Assembly (NCBI GenBank): GCA_028023455.1 | Contig: JAQFVV010000457.1 | Span: 436,001 to 500,000 of the forward strand | Direction: 5' to 3' | DNA length: 64,000 nucleotides | Origin: Epiperipatus broadwayi | Taxonomy: Eukaryota > Onychophora > Udeonychophora > Euonychophora > Peripatidae | Shown: positions 59,946 to 64,000 of the stretch, in pieces | Numbering within the stretch: the stretch's first letter is position 1 | How the letters are laid out: every line of letters starts with the position of its first letter | The notes under the pieces: generated by a model | The model's database searches: none | Seen by the model: only the letters and a program-made list of their open reading frames with translations | What the model was told of the DNA's origin: nothing | Position numbers and translations under genes: made by a program

Positions 59946-61360
59946 TGAAGATAAAGGTATTATTTTAAAGTAATTACTTAGGAGGTATAAAAAGAAAAGA
60001 AAAAAATATTTGTATTTTTTTAAAAAAGAGATATATATGTAAAAAAGGAAAAAGTTTAAGGAGTAAATAAATAAATGTAGTGTATATATAATGGAGTATA
60101 TATAAAAAAAGACGTATTGATAAATGTAAGGAACATGTTGTTTTTTTTTATGATAAGGATAGATGTATTTTTATATTTTTTAGTTTTAATTATGTATTTT
60201 GTAGATTATTGAAAATAACTACAAATAGTGATTGTAACGTTGGATGTTTAATCAAGTAAATATATATATGGTGATGGAAAAAATAAAGTTTTTGGAAGAA
60301 AAAAGGAGAGTGTATATTTTTTGATTGGATTTAATGGAAAAGAACATTATATAAGATAAATAATGTATTCTATACAAGACATAAAAAATTAAATTCCAGT
60401 TATTTTACAATCAAACTCTGAATGGAAGAATGAAATATGAGCTAAACATAGCTGACAAAAAATTAGTTATGTTTGAAAATGTGGTTCTGTGTATCCATAC
60501 CAATTTTCAACCTTACAATATAGTACTTAAAGGAATTAGAAATTTAGTTATTTTGTGAAATTACATCAGAGTTCCAATAGACATTATCTTGTTTCATTAT
60601 GAATGTTGTTATAGATTTATATTACTAAATTATAATTAAAAATAATGGTTAAATGTATTAAGATATAATTACAATTTTTATCAAACAAGAACAAACTTTA
60701 TAGTGGATGGGTTGTACCTGTTAATAGTGCTTTAAATAATTATGAGATTAAAATATGCCATATCTTGAAATAAAGAATGGAGAATTTTCTCTACATTTAG
60801 AAAAATGGTTTAGTACAAGATTTAAAAAAAAAAACATAGTTGATAAAAAGATGAAAATTCTAAAATTATAATCCTGTGTGTATATGTTTCTTATCTTTTT
60901 AATTAATTTTTAGAAATACTATCTCTCATCTCATATGAATTGAGTTACTTTAATCTTCAACAAAGTAAATGAATTCACAATAAATATTGCTTTGTTATTT
61001 CTAGGGTGGTTTCTTATTTTCTATCTGTGTATATTGTAATGGGATGGGTAAAATAAGGGGGTGATCGTACCTGGAGAAACTGGGGTGATAGTAAATCAAA
61101 CTAAAATATTTCAATTAATGAAATTAAATAAAAAGTATAATATTTAAAGTAATTTTAAACTGAGATATTATTACAAAAAATACTAAAGTAATGTTTAAAT
61201 ATTAAAAATATATATAAAGTATCATCAAAATTTACAAGAAATATATTAAAAATATTAAAGTAAAAATATTAAAAAACATATACAATTATTATTGGTAAAG
61301 ATACTGAAGTGAGAAGATATTAAAGTAAGGTATAATATCCCAAAATATATAAGCAATTTT
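59946..61360. other. AT-rich stretch, no recognisable feature
   Basis: It may contain the 3' tail of the Penelope-like element (to about 60300). I see no exon ends in phase with the KIAA0825-like gene. Confidence 0.4.
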
Positions 61361-62110
61361 ATATTCAAGAGAGCATGAGATCAAGATCTCTGTGAGATCA
61401 GCTAGCTAGATCATCAGAGAAGATCAATTAGTTAACTCTTTAGAGCAACCATGGCTAACTATACACCAACCAGCATTATCAATCATAAAAGTAAATAATA
61501 CTTATAATAACCATTCATCATCATGTGTGATTAATACCAAATAAAATCAAGTCAATCTGGTGACTGAATTGGAAATGAGTCTTCTGTAGACCAGGTCAAC
61601 TATTTAGCCTTTGTCGGCTTGGACAATTATTTAAACATAATTTGGATGTACCAACTAAGTGCTCATCAATAAAAATATATAATCATAAAAACAATACATG
61701 CTGATCATTATCAATGCTCTGGCCACTTAATACCACTAATGTACTTAATTTCTAATAGATTCTAATATAAAATAAAATGTAGTGCAGGGGCTTTGAAGAA
61801 TACAATCCTTGCGCCAAACCATGACAATGTCATACTGGCTAACCCTAAAGCACTAAATACATCCTCATTTATATATCAGCCATTATACACGAATCTAGCT
61901 AAGAAAAAAACAAGCTCTATAACTGTTATGGTGACCAAGAAATGATAATTTAATACAATTTTAACAATTGAATTCAAGTTTATTAATAACAATATAAAAA
62001 GTGATAATAATGTCTGTAGAATATGGCTATACATATTAAAGCCTTCTGATTTTGATTAACATATAATAAAAATATCACCTTGGTGATTTACAAAATTATC
62101 ATACAAAATT
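61361..62110. other. moderately complex unique-looking sequence
   Basis: Composition is less monotonous than the flanks (AGAGCATGAGATCAAGATCT at 61371). No reading frame, RNA gene or repeat partner was found. Confidence 0.3.
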
Positions 62111-62720
62111 CGTTACATATATGGGTACTAATTACTTAGCCGGGCTTGGTTACTTGATGGCATTCTGGCTAGCCAAGAACACCTACAAAGGCTGTTTATG
62201 CCATCTAGATTCACGGCTAAGAAAAGTTTTGTTCATCTTAGCCATTGCAGGCTGCTTTATGGAATTGCACAAAAATATTACAGCCTGTTTTGTGCTTTGT
62301 AACACTTTATGTGAATACGCACAATGCACAGTTGGCTACTGCATCATCTGATGGTGTCTGGATTTGAAGTGGCCACAACTTTTGAAATGTCCATAGCAGA
62401 GTAATTTCATTTCTACTTAAATCATGTAGTCTGACTGACTAAGAATTGTCACAATGTCACCACCTTTCCTTACACAACTTGGAATGTGCAAACCATTGTC
62501 AAAGGGCAGGGCCAAACATGATTCAGCAGAGCTCATGTCAAAAGTCATGCTTTCTCAAGAAAATATATGAGACAAATAAAATGGTGCACTGTGGCAAGCA
62601 GATTTTCAAGTTGTGCCAGTTGCCAATGTCAGTGAGGCTTTTGCAACTAAAGGTATTCGATCGCACATGTTTTCAAAACAAAAGGTTGTTATTCTATGAC
62701 ATAAATCAATACGTACCAAA
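62111..62720. other. GC-richer block of unknown nature
   Basis: About 600 bp have clearly higher GC than the neighbourhood. Two plus-strand frames (62121-62351, 62446-62736) cover parts of it, but both have atypical Cys-rich composition and no family resemblance, so I do not call them genes. It could be an unrecognised repeat, a regulatory block or a non-coding exon. Confidence 0.3.
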
Positions 62721-63120
62721 AAAAAAAAGAAAATGAAAGTTAAGAAAGTCCAAAGTTTTGATGGTTTTTATTTTTTGGGTGAGGGTGGAGGGGTGGGTTG
62801 AGAAATACTTTGTCATCACTGAGACAAAAATTATTTTTGGTTTGTTTTTATTTTAAAATAAGGTAATAGAAATTGGTTTTAAAAATGTTTTATTATATCA
62901 GTGGTAAAGATGTGTTTGTGTATTATTTTTATTATTAGAATTTGTTAGTAGGAAGGTTTTTTAAAAACCCTAAAAATAAAAAAATTAAAGATGTAGTAGA
63001 AAAAAATCGGTAGTGTTCTGATCTATCGTGACAGCCGCTTGATGACATTGATGCTAAGCAAAAACACTTAGATATAACGTAACCAGAGTCAGTGATTCTA
63101 TAGAACTATTGACTTTATTT
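62721..63120. other. no recognisable feature
   Basis: AT-rich with a GGGTGAGGGTGGAGGGGTGG G-rich patch near 62780. Confidence 0.4.
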
Positions 63121-63124
63121 TTGG

Positions 63125-63640
63125 AATAGTAAATAAAAGTAAATTATATTATGATTTCCATAAAATTAAAAAATTCAAACAAAATATGTAAAAAGTTATG
63201 TTCCTTTTTTAATAGAAAATAAAAGTAAATTTGAGCCTTTTTGGGACCTTAATTAATCAGACACTGGGTTTTAAAATCAAAGTCAAATATATTACAACTG
63301 CCACAAAATTTAACAAATTCAAACAAAATTTTACAATGAAAGCCGACTTTGACCTTTTTGGGACAGTAACTAATCAGAGTGGCATTTTTTTTGTGTGTGT
63401 GTATCCATAAAGAGTTACATTACTTTTTTAATAACAAATAATACTAAATATAGTGGAGACTTATTTGGACAGTAATTAAACAGAGATGGGCTTCTTTTTA
63501 GTGTGTGTGTGTGGGTCGGAAAAGTTACAGTACTTTTTGTAAAAAATAATAAAAGTAAATTTTACCCTTTTTTGGACAGTAATTAATTAGACATTGCGTT
63601 TTGTTGGGGGATAAAGTAAATTAGATTGCAATTTACACTC
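63125..63640. repeat. degenerate ~110-bp minisatellite
   Basis: The core TTTTTGGGACAGTAATTAAT followed by CAGACATTGGG recurs at about 63238, 63354, 63462 and 63567, each preceded by AAAAGTTAC-like, CTTTTTTAATA and AAATAAAAGTAAAT blocks. Spacing is ~105-117 bp. Two units carry (GT)n insertions (63392-63402, 63501-63512). Confidence 0.7.
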
Positions 63641-64000
63641 TAAAGTTAATAATTATAACAAACGATTAAAATCAAAGCTGACTCTGGTGTCCAGCAATTG
63701 GCATTTTATACAGAAAATTTTACAAATAGAAAGAATAGTTTTCCAATGATTTCCAGGAGTTATACAGATAATTGCAATAATAGCATTTTTTATAGTATCA
63801 GAGATATTAACATCAATAGAAATAACAATGTCTTCAATAGGAGCAATGGCTAATCACTATCATCAATGGCAGGAATAGAAACAATATCATTTAATGTAGC
63901 TGTAGAAAGGACATCAGAAATAGCAAACACCAATTTCAAAATAGTAAAAGACTTATTAATAATAGGGTATAAAAGCATGCATTATATTTCTAAAGGGATT
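63641..64000. other. no recognisable feature at the right edge
   Basis: AT-rich sequence with AGAAATA/ATCAATAG-like short motifs. No exon recognised. Confidence 0.35.

Noticed and set aside
62121-62736. Two plus-strand frames of 76 and 96 codons
   Set aside because: Composition is atypical, there is no domain, and no spliced or in-frame partner was seen. Kept only as an unexplained GC-richer block.

Overview
This is an invertebrate animal nuclear fragment. It is very AT-rich, its one clear cellular gene is split by GT-AG introns of 0.2 to 11.7 kb, and the rest is packed with retroelement relics (Ty3/gypsy-type LTR elements, RTE and other LINEs, Penelope-like elements, MITEs). No operons, rRNA, convincing tRNA or CRISPR were seen. 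The phylum cannot be fixed from sequence alone; an AT-rich arthropod or mollusc fits best.

The main result is a minus-strand gene recovered only by joining exons that are mostly too short to stand out as ORFs. Ten consecutive exons (57923 down to 15713) have compatible splice phases and join into one open frame of 2247 nt (749 codons). The protein resembles vertebrate KIAA0825 (C5orf36, DUF4495 family), best in the exons at 31437-31630 and 26372-26551. Exons for the N-terminal ~100 residues and for the C-terminal third were not found; they probably lie outside the window (above 64000 and below 1).

Layout. 1-10943: two minus-strand LTR-retrotransposon-like units sharing a near-identical ~2.95-kb direct repeat but with different leaders, primer-binding-site candidates and gag-like ORFs. 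11430-12525: a 5'-truncated RTE LINE with a 12-bp target-site duplication. 12.8-17 kb: Penelope-like (PLE) fragments, including a head-to-head inverted pair. 17.9-20.9 kb: a decayed LINE interrupted by a ~390-bp repeat. 21.7-35.1 kb: six closely to moderately spaced exons, RTE relics, a 29-G tract and a hAT-like MITE. 39.6-41.4 kb: a gypsy-type leader and gag between two ~50-bp direct repeats. 44.3-49.6 kb: a near full-length but dead minus-strand Ty3/gypsy element with both LTRs. 50.25-50.5 kb: a mariner-type MITE. 51.68-53.64 kb: three 456-bp tandem units plus an inverted copy, forming a large palindrome flanked by 9-bp direct repeats. 58.5-59.9 kb: a Penelope-like reverse transcriptase relic. 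63.1-63.6 kb: a degenerate ~110-bp minisatellite.

Except for the KIAA0825-like exons, every coding-looking stretch appears to be mobile-element sequence, mostly broken. The best candidates for something unusual are the mosaic LTR pair at the left end and the tandem-plus-inverted 456-bp array.
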